Shown here: positions 1-8,644 of the stretch, piece after piece
How positions within the stretch are numbered: the stretch's first letter is position 1
Layout: each line of letters opens with the position of its first letter
Assembly (NCBI GenBank): GCA_027493615.1
Contig: JAOSKK010000023.1
Coordinates: 682,001-746,000 of the forward strand
Reading direction: 5' to 3'
Origin: Verrucomicrobiota bacterium
Lineage (GTDB): Bacteria > Verrucomicrobiota > Verrucomicrobiia > Limisphaerales > J093
DNA length: 64,000 bases
Made by a program: the position numbers and the translations under genes
Notes under the pieces: generated by a model
The model's database searches: none
What the model saw: only the letters and a program-made list of their open reading frames with translations
What the model was told of the DNA's origin: nothing

Positions 1-1415
1 CTGGCGGCGAGGTGAAGCTCGCTGGGGAACCGGAGCCGGTCAGATCCGGCAGCGTGAGCGTGTAGATGCGGCGTCCGAGAAACTCGCGGTCTTTAATGGG
101 CGTGGGGAACAAGGCGAGGGCGGAGCGCAGGGCGCTCAACAGGGGGTCGGCGTTGGCAGAACCGGAGCAGGAACAGGGAAGGCTGGTTGAGCAGGTCCTT
201 CGGCTCGGCGCTCTTCGGTGCCTTCTGGTAACCGACCAGGTCATCGCCCAGGTTGAGGATGAAGCTCCGCTTGAAGTCCAGGTTCGGGTCGCGCTCCTTG
301 AGGCCGGCGTCCAGTTGCGCCACCACGAAGTCGAGGATGCCAGGCTGGATCTCGTTCATCATGCCCTCCAGCGTGGCCCAGAGCTTCTTGCCATCGAGGC
401 GCCAGCGCCAGAAGGCCACGGCGTCGGCCGGGACGAAGGCGGGGATGCCGGCTTCCTTGGCCTCGGTGGTCAGCAGCTTCAGCAGCCCCTTGCGCTCGGC
501 CGCCGGCGCGTTGAGGTTCAGGTCCACCACGCTGCCCTCGGCGGTGTCGCGGGCCCCAAAAGCAAGCGTCTTCAGTCCCTTGAGCCCGAGGGCGCCGATC
601 AGCTTGTCCGGCTGCACGGGCGAATCCTCACCGGCCGCGGCGGTGCTGGCGATCTTCGTCAGGACCTCGGCCAGGGGCGCAAAGTGGATCCAGCCAAAGA
701 CCTGGGTGTCGCGGAAGAACGCCTGCTGGTCCGCGGCAAAGACGGCTTCCTCGCCCAAGTAGGGCATGGTGGCTCCACCGAGACGGCCGACCACGCGCTC
801 GAGGTCCCGCGTGTGCATGCCGGCGACCAACACCGAGCCCACCTGCCCGAAGGCGAGGGAGAGTTTGGGAACAGGGCCGGCCTCCGCGGCCCCCGACTCC
901 GCGCCCGGGTTGAGGGTGAGCCGGGTGAATTCGACGTCGCGCACTTTCTCGGTCTTGAGCGTCTGCCCGGCGTCGGTGATCCGCTTGCGCAGGTCGGTGA
1001 GTTTGGCGTTCAGGACAGGGGCCTTGTCGCGCGCGTCCAGAATCAGCACCAAACCGGGGAGCGGATCGGGGGTGCCGGTCCAGCCGTTGCGGGTGATGGC
1101 CAGGCTCAACTGTCCCTGCAGCAATTCGGCATACTCGGCCAGCTTGATTCCGGTGTCCTTCTCGAGCTTGGCGAACACCTCGGTCTCGAGCTTCTTGATG
1201 AGCTTGTCGCGGAACGGCCGCATGAGCGGGTCATTCCAGAGCAGTTGCACGGGGCTGGTCGCGGCCGAACCCCGGATCTGGCTCCAGTCGGGCATGCTCA
1301 GCAGCGCCAGCGTGTCCGGGGGGAGCAGTTGAGGTGCGGGCGGAGTGGCGGCCGATCCGCCCCAGAGACAGGCGGCCAGGAACGCGGCGACAAAGCCGTG
1401 GCGGTACATTTTCAT
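1..1415 (-). CDS. Secreted protein of unknown function, 3' end cut by window edge
   Basis: I do not recognise a named family. The start at 1415 is an ATG giving a clear signal peptide (short basic start, then hydrophobic VAAFLAACLWGG, cleavage near SAA). The mature part is an alpha/beta-looking soluble protein with regular hydrophobic periodicity. The first frame runs to stop at 93, but from about position 170 down to 1 a second frame on the same strand continues with ordinary protein sequence (for example IKDREFLGRRIYTLTLPD), so one frameshift lies near 165-172 and the gene continues past the left end. Such exported proteins beginning with a phrase like LALLSMPDW are frequent in Verrucomicrobia; that comparison is from memory, not a search. 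It lies downstream of, and in the same direction as, the DegP-like gene, about 110 bp away. Confidence 0.65.
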
Positions 1416-1525
1416 AGTGCTGGTTTTCGGGTTGCTCAGAATCGAAGGCGGCTGCGGTTGAAGGAGGCTGGAAGGCGTGACCGGGCTGCAGGACAACGGA
1501 CCACAGGCCGGCCGCGCAGGTTCCC

Positions 1526-2526
1526 TCAGGTCTCTGGTCGCGCGTCTCCCGCTTTGAGTCGCCGCGGAGGTTCCAGGTACCGGTAGCCGGAACTTGGGTT
1601 GTTGTTGTCGAAGGCGAAGGCGTCCCGGCGCTTGAGGAAGTTCCGGACCTCCTCCACCGGGATGGCGAAGCCGAGACCTTCGCTGAAGGTGATCTTCATG
1701 TTGGTGACACCCACGACCTCGCCGCGCAGATTGAAGAGCGGGCCTCCGCTGTTGCCCTGGTTGATCGGGGCGGTGGTCTGCAGGTACAGATCGCCCCGCA
1801 TCTCCCGGGTCTTCGTGCTGATGATGCCCTCAGTGACCGTCCGCTCCAGACCCAGAGGGCTGCCGATGGCAAACACGCGTTCGCCGACCGCCAGGGAATC
1901 GGTTTGGCCCAGCGGCACCGCAACGAACTTGCGCCCGCCGCCATCCTCGACCTTCAGGAGGGCGAGGTCGCGGAACTTGTTCATGGCGATGATCCGGACC
2001 TCCTTGTAGGAGCGGCGCTCGAGCTGGTCGGACTCACGATGATAGACCTCAACGGAGATCTGGGTCTCCCCCTCGATGACGTGGAAATTGGTGATGAGGT
2101 AGCCGGCGTCGTTGATGAAGAAACCCGAGCCCAATCCGCTGGGCGTGCGCACCTGCACGACCGCCTCTCCCAAGCGCGTGACCAACTCGCGCACCGAGAA
2201 CTCAGGCCCCGGTGCGTCCGCGGCAAAGTAAAGGTCCGTTCCGTTGGGAACCGCTGCGGGCGCGGGGGTGGGTGTGGAAGCACCGGCCGGGCTTGGGGCA
2301 GGCATCACGGGAGCGGGCGCTGCTGCTCCCTCCCCACGGTCGATCACCTCGCCTTTCGGCACCAGAACCACCGTGTAGCCCAGGTCCACCCGTAGTGCTC
2401 CGGTTTCTCGGCGAGGATGCGCCCGGTGATCGCCGCGCCGTCCTTCAACGCCAGCGTCTCGAGCGCCCAACTGTTGTTGGAGCATCCCGCCATCACAAGG
2501 GCCACCACGCAAAGGCACCTGAGCAT
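1526..2526 (-). CDS. DegP/HtrA-like trypsin-fold serine protease, lipoprotein or exported
   Basis: Envelope serine protease of the S1C (DegP/DegQ) type. The catalytic triad is visible: His in ITNFHVIEG, Asp in FRDLALLKV, Ser in QGNSGGPLF. The start at 2526 gives a lipoprotein-like leader ending VMAGC. A short beta-rich N-terminal segment (LALKDGAAITGRI) and a Pro/Ala-rich linker precede the protease domain. No PDZ domain follows, so it is shorter than DegP (about 333 residues) and resembles single-domain trypsin-like peptidases. A frameshift lies near 2390 where a run of three G on the coding strand probably should be four (PEHYG then VDLGYTVV). It is divergent from recJ, with about 200 bp between the two starts. 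Its likely role is periplasmic protein quality control. Confidence 0.85.
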
Positions 2527-2728
2527 GGGCGGCAAACTACAAGACCCTGACGGTCGGGGCAAGTGTCGCCCTCGCGATGTCCTCCGGCTGACGGGTTGGC
2601 GTAAGAAACGCCCCCGCCGGGTGCCGAACGATTACTTGGCCTTGGTTCTCGCTCCCCGCGTCAGGTTGCGCTACTCTCGTTCGGAAACGCGGTCCGCGGG
2701 GCCCCTGGCTCCGTGACCGTTTGCACCT

Positions 2729-4437
2729 GTGAAACATCGATGGCGAATCGCGCCCGCCCAGCCGGGGCTGACCGCCCGACTCGAGTCGGATCTGGCGGTG
2801 TCGGCCTGCTGGCGCAGTGCCTGGTGAACCGGGGGTTGGATGACCCCGCGCGCGCCGCCTCCTTCCTGCGCCCGCGGCTCAAGGAACTCGATGACCCGGA
2901 CCGGATCCCGAACCTCGCGCGCGCCGTCGACCGCCTCTGGCGCGCTCGCGAGGCTGGCGAGCCGGTGGGCATCTTTGGCGACTACGATGTGGACGGGGTC
3001 AGTGCCACCGCTCTGCTGCTACAGGTGCTGCGGCCGCTGGGCTGGCGCGTCGAACCCTACCTGCCGCACCGTCTCGACGAGGGCTACGGCCTGACGCGCG
3101 ACGCGGTGGCCAACTGTCTCCAGCGCTTCCCGGTGCCGCTCCTGCTGGCAGTGGATTGCGGGTCCACCGCCACGGAGACGATCACGTGGCTCAAGAGCCA
3201 GGGTGTGGACGTGATTGTTCTCGACCACCATCAGGTCGCCCAACCCGCGCCGCCGGCCACGGCCATGGTCAACCCGCAGTTGGGGTCGGCAGCCATCCAG
3301 GCCCTGTGCTCCGTCGGGCTTGCCTTCAAGCTGGCCCACGGTGTGGTCAAGCAAGGTCGCGCCCTGGGCCTGCCCGCCGCCGAGAGCTTCGACCTCAAAC
3401 CCCTGCTCGACCTGGTCGCGCTGGGCACCATCGCCGACCTCGTGCCATTGACCGGCGAGAACCGGATCCTCGTCACCGCCGGCCTCGAACAACTGAACGC
3501 TCGCCGGCGCCCGGGCGTGCGGGCGCTGGCCGAGGTGGCGGGCATTCGCGGCGAAATCGGACGTTGGGAAGTCGGCTTCCAACTCGCCCCCGCCTCAACG
3601 CCGCCGGCCGGCTCGAGGACGCCACCGAAGCCCTGGATCTGCTCCTGACTCCGGACGAGGCCGCCGCCGAGACGATTGCCCATTCCCTCGATGCCCCGGA
3701 ACCGCGAACGCCAGAACCTCGAACGCGGCATCACCGACGAGGTGGTCGGCGCCATTCGCAGCCGGTTCGATCCCGCCACCGACTACGTGATCGTCGAGGG
3801 CCAGCTCCTCTGGCATGTCGGCGTCGTCGGCATTGTCGCCTCGCGGGTCCTCCAGGAATTCTACCGCCCCACCCTCATCCTCGGCGGCGACGGACACGAG
3901 TGGCGGGGCTCGGGACGAAGCATTGAAGGGTTCGACCTCGCCGCGGCCCTGCGGCAATGCGACGATCTGCTCGTTCGCCACGGCGGCCACGCCATGGCTG
4001 CCGGATTGACCGTGCGGCCGGAAAACGTTCCGGCCTTGCGCGCCCGGCTCAACGAGCTTGCCCGCCGCGCCCTGCAGCCCGAGCAGTTGCGGCCCGCCCT
4101 GGCCCTCGACGCCAGCGTGGGCCTGGATCAGCTCTCGGTCGCGCACATCACCGAGCTCGAGCGCCTGCAGCCCTCCGGCCAGGGCAATCCCCCCGTGCAG
4201 GTGGTTGTGCGCGGGCTGCGCCACCGGCGTCCGCCGCAGCGCGTCGGTCGGGAAAAGAAGCACGCCAAGTTCTGGGTCACCCACGGCGGCGTCGCCGTCG
4301 AAGCCGTCTGGTGGGGAGGTGGCAATCAGCCCTGGCCCGACAGTTCCTTCGACCTGGCGGCCATCCCCCAGGTGAACGAATTCGACGGACACCGTCGCCC
4401 CCAGCTCCGTGTCCTGGACTGGCGCCCCTGCGACTGA
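2729..4437 (+). CDS. recJ: Single-stranded-DNA-specific exonuclease RecJ
   Basis: A 5'-3' ssDNA exonuclease of recombination and mismatch repair. DHH-family motifs are visible: GIFGDYDVDGVSAT, then VDCG, then VLDHHQV with the DHH triad, followed by LVALGTIADLVPL. The DHHA1 region carries the GGHAMAAG motif near 3981 and the C-terminal OB-like domain follows. I chose GTG 2729 because that frame gives the usual RecJ opening (basic, then RWRIAP). Three breaks interrupt the gene: near 2805 (CC should be CCC), 3587-3591 (one C missing, restoring LAPRLNAAGRLEDA) and 3694-3697 (one C too many). All lie in C runs and compensate in frame, so the gene is probably intact in the cell. Confidence 0.9.
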
Positions 4438-4443
4438 CCGTCT

Positions 4444-4545
4444 CCATGAACCGGGCACGAAAAGCGGGGTGAACCCCCGCACTCCAGACGCTTCGCGATG
4501 GGCGGAGATCGTGCGTCCGGTTTACCGGCGCTTTCAGGTTCATGG
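4444..4545. repeat. Palindromic intergenic repeat with CCATGAACC tips (copy 1)
   Basis: Perfect 9-bp inverted tips CCATGAACC (4444-4452) and GGTTCATGG (4537-4545) enclose a GC-rich core with a smaller hairpin (GCGGGGT/ACCCCCGC). The same tips flank a second intergenic element at 6092-6170, so this is a repeat family rather than a gene-specific structure. Between it and the next gene (about 4590-4650) lies a degenerate run of CTTTGAGCTT-like words. No coding potential. Confidence 0.6.
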
Positions 4546-4681
4546 TTGCCGAGCAGATCCGAGGGGAACAGCACGCTTCCCTTGGCTTTGCCCTTTGAGC
4601 TTTGTGCTTCCCTTGAGCTTTGAACCTTGAGCTTGGTACTTCATCCCCCTTCGTCGCCCGCCAGCACCTCACCTTTGGCCC

Positions 4682-4951
4682 GTGAAGACGCCTGAAGAAT
4701 GCCCCCATTGCGGAGCCGAAGTCCCGCCCCGCGCCCGCGCCTGCCCCGAGTGCGGGGCGTGCCCGGAAACGGGCTGGTCGGAGCGGGCGCAGGCCGACCG
4801 TCTCGACCTGCCGGACGACGAGTTCAACTACGAGGACTTCGTCGCGCGGGAGTTCGAGGGTCGTGAGCCGAGGCGACGCGGCCCGCAACGGTTCTGGTGG
4901 GTGGTGGCCTGCGTGGTGCTGATGGCGTTCCTGCTTGGGCTCCTTTTCTGA
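4682..4951 (+). CDS. Small zinc-ribbon, tail-anchored membrane protein
   Basis: An 89-residue protein starting at GTG 4682. The N-terminus has a CxxC-x10-CxxC zinc ribbon (Cys7, 10, 21, 24; CPHCG and CPECG). It is followed by an acidic linker (DLPDDEFNYEDF) and one C-terminal membrane helix (VVACVVLMAFLLGLLF), so the ribbon should face the cytoplasm. Zinc-ribbon plus tail-anchor proteins of this size are common in the PVC bacteria and have no assigned function. It lies between recJ and the aldo/keto reductase gene on the same strand. No frameshift is seen. Confidence 0.75.
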   Translation: MKTPEECPHCGAEVPPRARACPECGACPETGWSERAQADRLDLPDDEFNYEDFVAREFEGREPRRRGPQRFWWVVACVVLMAFLLGLLF

Positions 4952-5041
4952 CCCCACGCCCGAGGTTCCAGCGGCAGTTTCCGGTGGTCAACGGCAGGGT
5001 GCGGAAGTACCTTCGCGACGTCAATTCACCGCCCACATTTT

Positions 5042-6054
5042 ATGTTGCCTCCTGCCTCCCCCACCCCGACCCGAGCAGTCTGACGCGCCGGGATTTCGTC
5101 CGTGACACCTCGCTGGCCGCCGGTGCGCTTGGGCTGGCCCTGCCCCTGGTCCACTCCCTGCCGACCCACGCGGCGGATGCACCTCTGGCCCGGCGTGTGC
5201 TGGGACGCACGGGCCTCGAGGTCACCATGATGACTTTGGGCGCCGCACCGTGTGGCATCGCGTCCGACGTGACGGTGGCCGAGGTGGCGGACATCGTGAA
5301 CCTGGCCCTGGATCTGGGGATCAACTTCATCGACACGGCGCCCCGCTACGGGAAGTCCGAGGAAGGCATCGGCCAGGCCCTCGGCGCCCGGAGGAAGGAC
5401 GTCTATCTTGGCACCAAGATCTGGGCCGACACCGTGGAGGAGGCCGAGAAGTCCCTGGCCGGGTCGTTCCGCACCCTGCGGACCGACCACGTCGAGGTCC
5501 TCTACTTCCATCACCTGGGCGACCGGCAGGTCGAGCGGGCTCGCGATCCCGAGGGCGTCTTCACCTGGATGCTGAAGCAGAAGCAGGCCGGCAAGTGCCG
5601 GTTCGTTGGGCTGTCCGGGCATAACCTGCCTGCGCGCTTCGTCCCGTTCCTCGAGAGCGGCGCCGTGGACGTCATTCTGGTGGCCCTCAACTTCGTGGAC
5701 TGCCACACCTACAACTTCGAGGAGAAGGTCCTCCCGCTCGCGCGCCGGCATAACGTCGGGATCGTGGCCATGAAGGTCTTCGGCGGCCCCGATCCCCAAA
5801 GCGGCAGTTGGGGCACGCGCAAGGCCAAGCCGATGATCGGCGTCGACCGGCTCCCCCTCGCGATCCGTTACGCGCTGAGCCTGCCGGGCGTGGCGACCGC
5901 CAACCTCGGAGTTCACACAGCCGAGCAACTCCGCCAGAACGTCGAGTGGGTACGCCGCTTCGAACCGCTTCCCCCCGCCGAACTGGCCGCCGCCCTCGAT
6001 CAGGGCAAGTCGCTCGCCGCCCAGTGGGGCGAGCACTTCGGGCCGGCCGTCTGA
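5042..6054 (+). CDS. Tat-exported aldo/keto reductase
   Basis: NAD(P)H-dependent oxidoreductase of the aldo/keto reductase superfamily. The catalytic tetrad can be read as Asp (FIDTAPRYG), Tyr in the same motif, Lys (LGTKIW) and His (YFHHLGD). The N-terminus has a twin-arginine signal (LTRRDFV followed by hydrophobic AAGALGLALPLV and cleavage near THA), so export is folded via Tat. The main frame is open far upstream but has no good start. ATG 5042 gives MLPPASPTPTRA in another frame and joins the Tat motif if one base is adjusted near 5076, so I place the start there with doubt (the alternative is GTG 4999). Tat-exported AKRs are typical of Planctomycetes and Verrucomicrobia; the substrate cannot be told. 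Confidence 0.8.
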
Positions 6055-6091
6055 ATCGCCCCCCTCACCCTGCGCCCGGCCATGACGCATT

Positions 6092-6170
6092 CCCATGAAC
6101 CGCCCGGCGAGGGCACCGGGCCTACAACCTGTAGTCCGGGTCCCCCGATCCGGCGGGGAGGGTTCATGGG
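6092..6170. repeat. Palindromic intergenic repeat with CCCATGAACC tips (copy 2)
   Basis: Perfect 10-bp inverted tips CCCATGAACC (6092-6101) and GGTTCATGGG (6161-6170), with a second imperfect complementary core (CCCGGCGAGGGCACCGGG against CCGGGTCCCCCGATCCGG). It shares its tips with the element at 4444-4545 and lies 38 bp after the aldo/keto reductase stop, where it could also act as a transcript 3' structure. Confidence 0.65.
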
Positions 6171-6210
6171 CCCTGACCAGATCCAGGAGAACCACGTCAC
6201 TCCCCTAATC

Positions 6211-6275
6211 CCCGATGTTCGTAATCGGTGGAGGGATTACCCGTCTTGGACTCTCCGCCGATTACGAACATCGGG
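6211..6275. repeat. Strong 18-bp inverted repeat, different family
   Basis: Perfect arms CCCGATGTTCGTAATCGG (6211-6228) and its reverse complement (6258-6275) around a 29-nt loop; pairing extends a few bases further. There is no T tract, so it is not a classical terminator. A separate short palindrome (GCGGG-CGT-CCCGC, 6312-6324) follows. Three unrelated palindromes are thus packed between 6092 and 6330. Confidence 0.7.
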
Positions 6276-6389
6276 AATTGGACTCAGGGAGGCGCTCCAT
6301 GCCTCTGTGGAGCGGGCGTCCCGCCTGCATTCCCAAGGCGCCCCGATCAGCGATCGGACAGAGCGCAGCAGAAGTTGACCCGCATTCCC

Positions 6390-8273
6390 ATGAACGCCTT
6401 TCTGGTGCTCCGCCGAACGACTTGGGCCAGCCTGCTCGCCGGGAGTGGCCTGACACTCCTGTCCGCCGAGGCTCCGGCCCCCGCGCCATCGACCGCCGGC
6501 GGACCGGAGATCACGATCCACTCGGTTGCACCGCCGCCCGAGTGGGCGCTGTGGCAGCGCCATCTGCTCGACCAGATGTGGCCGGCGGCGGAGGGGTTTG
6601 TAGCGAAGTACACGCGCTCCGACGGCAGCCTGATCTGGCGCGACGCCTGGCCCGGAATGGACGGCTCGGACGACGGCTACGAGAGCCTCTACAACTTCCC
6701 GTTGTACTACGCCCTGGGCGGGCCGGATCCCATCCTGCCCCTGGCACTGCGGCTCTGGGACGCGGTGACGCGGCAGTTCACCGCCTATGGCCAGGTGCAC
6801 AAGGAGTTCGATGGCTACTACGACTGGATGCACCACGGCGAGAGCTACGTGAACTTCTACTTCTTCGGCCTTGCCGACCCCGGGCTCGCCGAGATCCGCA
6901 CCCGCTCGCGGCGCTTCGCCGGCTTCTACCTCAACGAGGATCCCGAGGCCCCCAACTACGACCCCGTCCACCGCCTGATCCGCTCGCCGATCACCGGCAG
7001 CCGCGGACCCCGCTTCGTCACCACTGCTGAGGACTGGAGCACCCATCGCGACGACCTCGCCCCGTACCCCCTGCCCTTCGAGGACATCCCGGGCATCACC
7101 AGTGGTCGCGACTGGCTGGACGATGCCAAGCTTCCGGCGATCCTCGACGCCCTGAACCAGCGTATGATGCGCGGGGATGTGCCCCTCAACCTCACGGCCA
7201 CGAGCCTCCTCACGGATGCCTTCCTGCACACGGGCGATGACCGTTATCGTCGTTGGGTCCTCGAGTACGTTGAGGCCTGGATGGAACGGGTCCGCCAGAA
7301 CGGCGGGATCCTGCCAGACAACGTGGGGCCGACGGGCCAGATCGGGGAATGCATGGGCGGCAAGTGGTGGGGCGGTTACTACGGCTGGCGTTGGCCGCAT
7401 GGTTTGTTCAACCTCGTCGAGTCCACACTCATCGCCGCCGCCAACGCCCATCTGTTGACCGGCGATGCCAAGTACTTCGAACTGCCGCGTTCCGTGCTCC
7501 GCGTCGTCGAGAGGCAGGCGAAAACCGAAGACGGACGTGTCCTCGTGCCGCATCGGCACGGAGATCAGGGATGGTACGACTACCGGCCCATCAACCCGAG
7601 TTACCTGATCCACCTCTACTCCATTACCGAGGATCCCGAGGACTACGCCCGGATCGGGCGCCTGGCCAACCCCTCGGCATGGAACCGCCTCAACTATCGC
7701 AAGGCCAAAGGCGATTTCGGCCATGAAGGTCCCTGGCTGCGCCTCATCCAGGGCGATTACCCCAGTACCCGCAGGAGATCCTCCGGGCCACGTACGCCGA
7801 GACGCTCCGCCGATTGGAGGTGATCCGGACCGACACGTCGGAGCCGGCCGGGCGGGACGTGCATCACTGGCAACAGCGCAACCCGGTTGTCCTGGAAGGC
7901 CTGGTGCAGACTCTGCTTGGTGCCCCCAACCACATCTATCACGGCGGCCTGCTCCACGGCCGCGTGTGGTACTTCGACCCCGAACGACGGCGATCCGGGC
8001 TGCCCCCGGACGTGGCCGCCCTGGTCGAGCGCATTGAGCCTCCGGTGCTCTCCGGTTCACCTGGTGAACCTGCACGCCACCCAGGCCCGTGAGGTGTTTC
8101 TGCAAGCCGGGGCGTTCGGCGAACACCGGTTCCTCACCGCCGAGCTCGCCGGCCGGGAACTCCGCGTGAATCATCATCGGCTCGCGGTGCGGTTGCCACC
8201 CGGAGCCAGCGGGCGGATCAACCTCCGCGTCGAGCGCTACGTGAACCCGCCACGTTACCACAGCGCCCGCTGA
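6390..8273 (+). CDS. Conserved secreted protein of unknown function, possible alpha/alpha-toroid
   Basis: About 627 residues once two breaks are joined. ATG 6390 gives a signal peptide (basic VLRRTTW, hydrophobic core, cleavage near LSA). The mature protein is rich in Trp, Tyr, Asp and Gly and contains strongly patterned segments such as DQMWPAAEGFV, WPGMDGSDDGYESLYNFPL, DWMHHGESYVNFYFFG, RGDVPLNLTATSL and GKWWGGYYGWRWPHG. The helical repeats with conserved acidic/aromatic clusters look like the (alpha/alpha)6 barrels of polysaccharide lyases and some glycoside hydrolases, but I cannot assign a family. Breaks: CCCC at 7761-7764 (one C missing) and near 8055. It has no co-oriented partner close by except the kinase gene 370 bp downstream. 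Confidence 0.75.
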
Positions 8274-8438
8274 ACCGGCCCTTCCCAGTGAGCCGAGACG
8301 CCGGACATCAATCCTTGTCTCAAGCCGACGCGGCGTGCGCCCCTACCCCGTCGCGGCAGTGATTGCCCTGAGGCCGTGGAGCGCGCCCCCCTCGGGCGCT
8401 GCGGTGGGCGACCCGCCAACCGCCCTGAGCGCGCGATG

Positions 8439-8501
8439 TTCAACGTCCAACGTTCAACGCTCAACGTCCAACGCTCAACATCCAACGCTCAACATCCAAC
8501 C
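8439..8501 (+). repeat. Tandem heptamer array, 9 units of (T/C)(T/C)CAAC(G/A)
   Basis: Nine consecutive 7-bp units of consensus YYCAACG (63 bp). The array ends exactly where sequence matching the kinase linker begins. The same unit forms a 6-unit array inside the kinase gene at 10239-10280. It is too short and spacerless to be a CRISPR. Confidence 0.85.
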
Positions 8502-8560
8502 GACCTGCGCGGCTGGGAATGGCGGCGCCTCTGGTCGCCATGCCGGAGCCCTGCCGCCCG
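8502..8560 (+). pseudogene. Fragment matching the kinase linker (DLRGWEW motif)
   Basis: Directly after the heptamer array this stretch reads [11 protein letters not shown] in one frame. It matches [11 protein letters not shown], which directly follows the heptamer array inside the complete kinase gene at about 10288. The DNA match (GACCTGCGCGG then TGGGAATGGCGG) decays after some 50 bp. It is best explained as debris of a second kinase-WD40 copy, or as a duplication made with the repeat. The rest of the 8274-8644 interval holds a GAGCGCGCCCCCCTCGGGCGC-like GC palindrome and no gene. Confidence 0.6.
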
Positions 8561-8644
8561 TGACCTGCCATCCGTCTCGTCTGGTCAAAGAAGTTGGCGG
8601 ATGGGTGCGCGGAATTTCGCCTGGAAGAATGGAATGCCCTGTGC

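Noticed and set aside
4897..5041. Upstream extension of the aldo/keto reductase to 4897
   Set aside because: It would overlap the zinc-ribbon gene and put a long non-conserved stretch before the Tat signal.
8439..8501. CRISPR array
   Set aside because: Units are 7 bp, contiguous and without spacers; no cas genes are present in the window.
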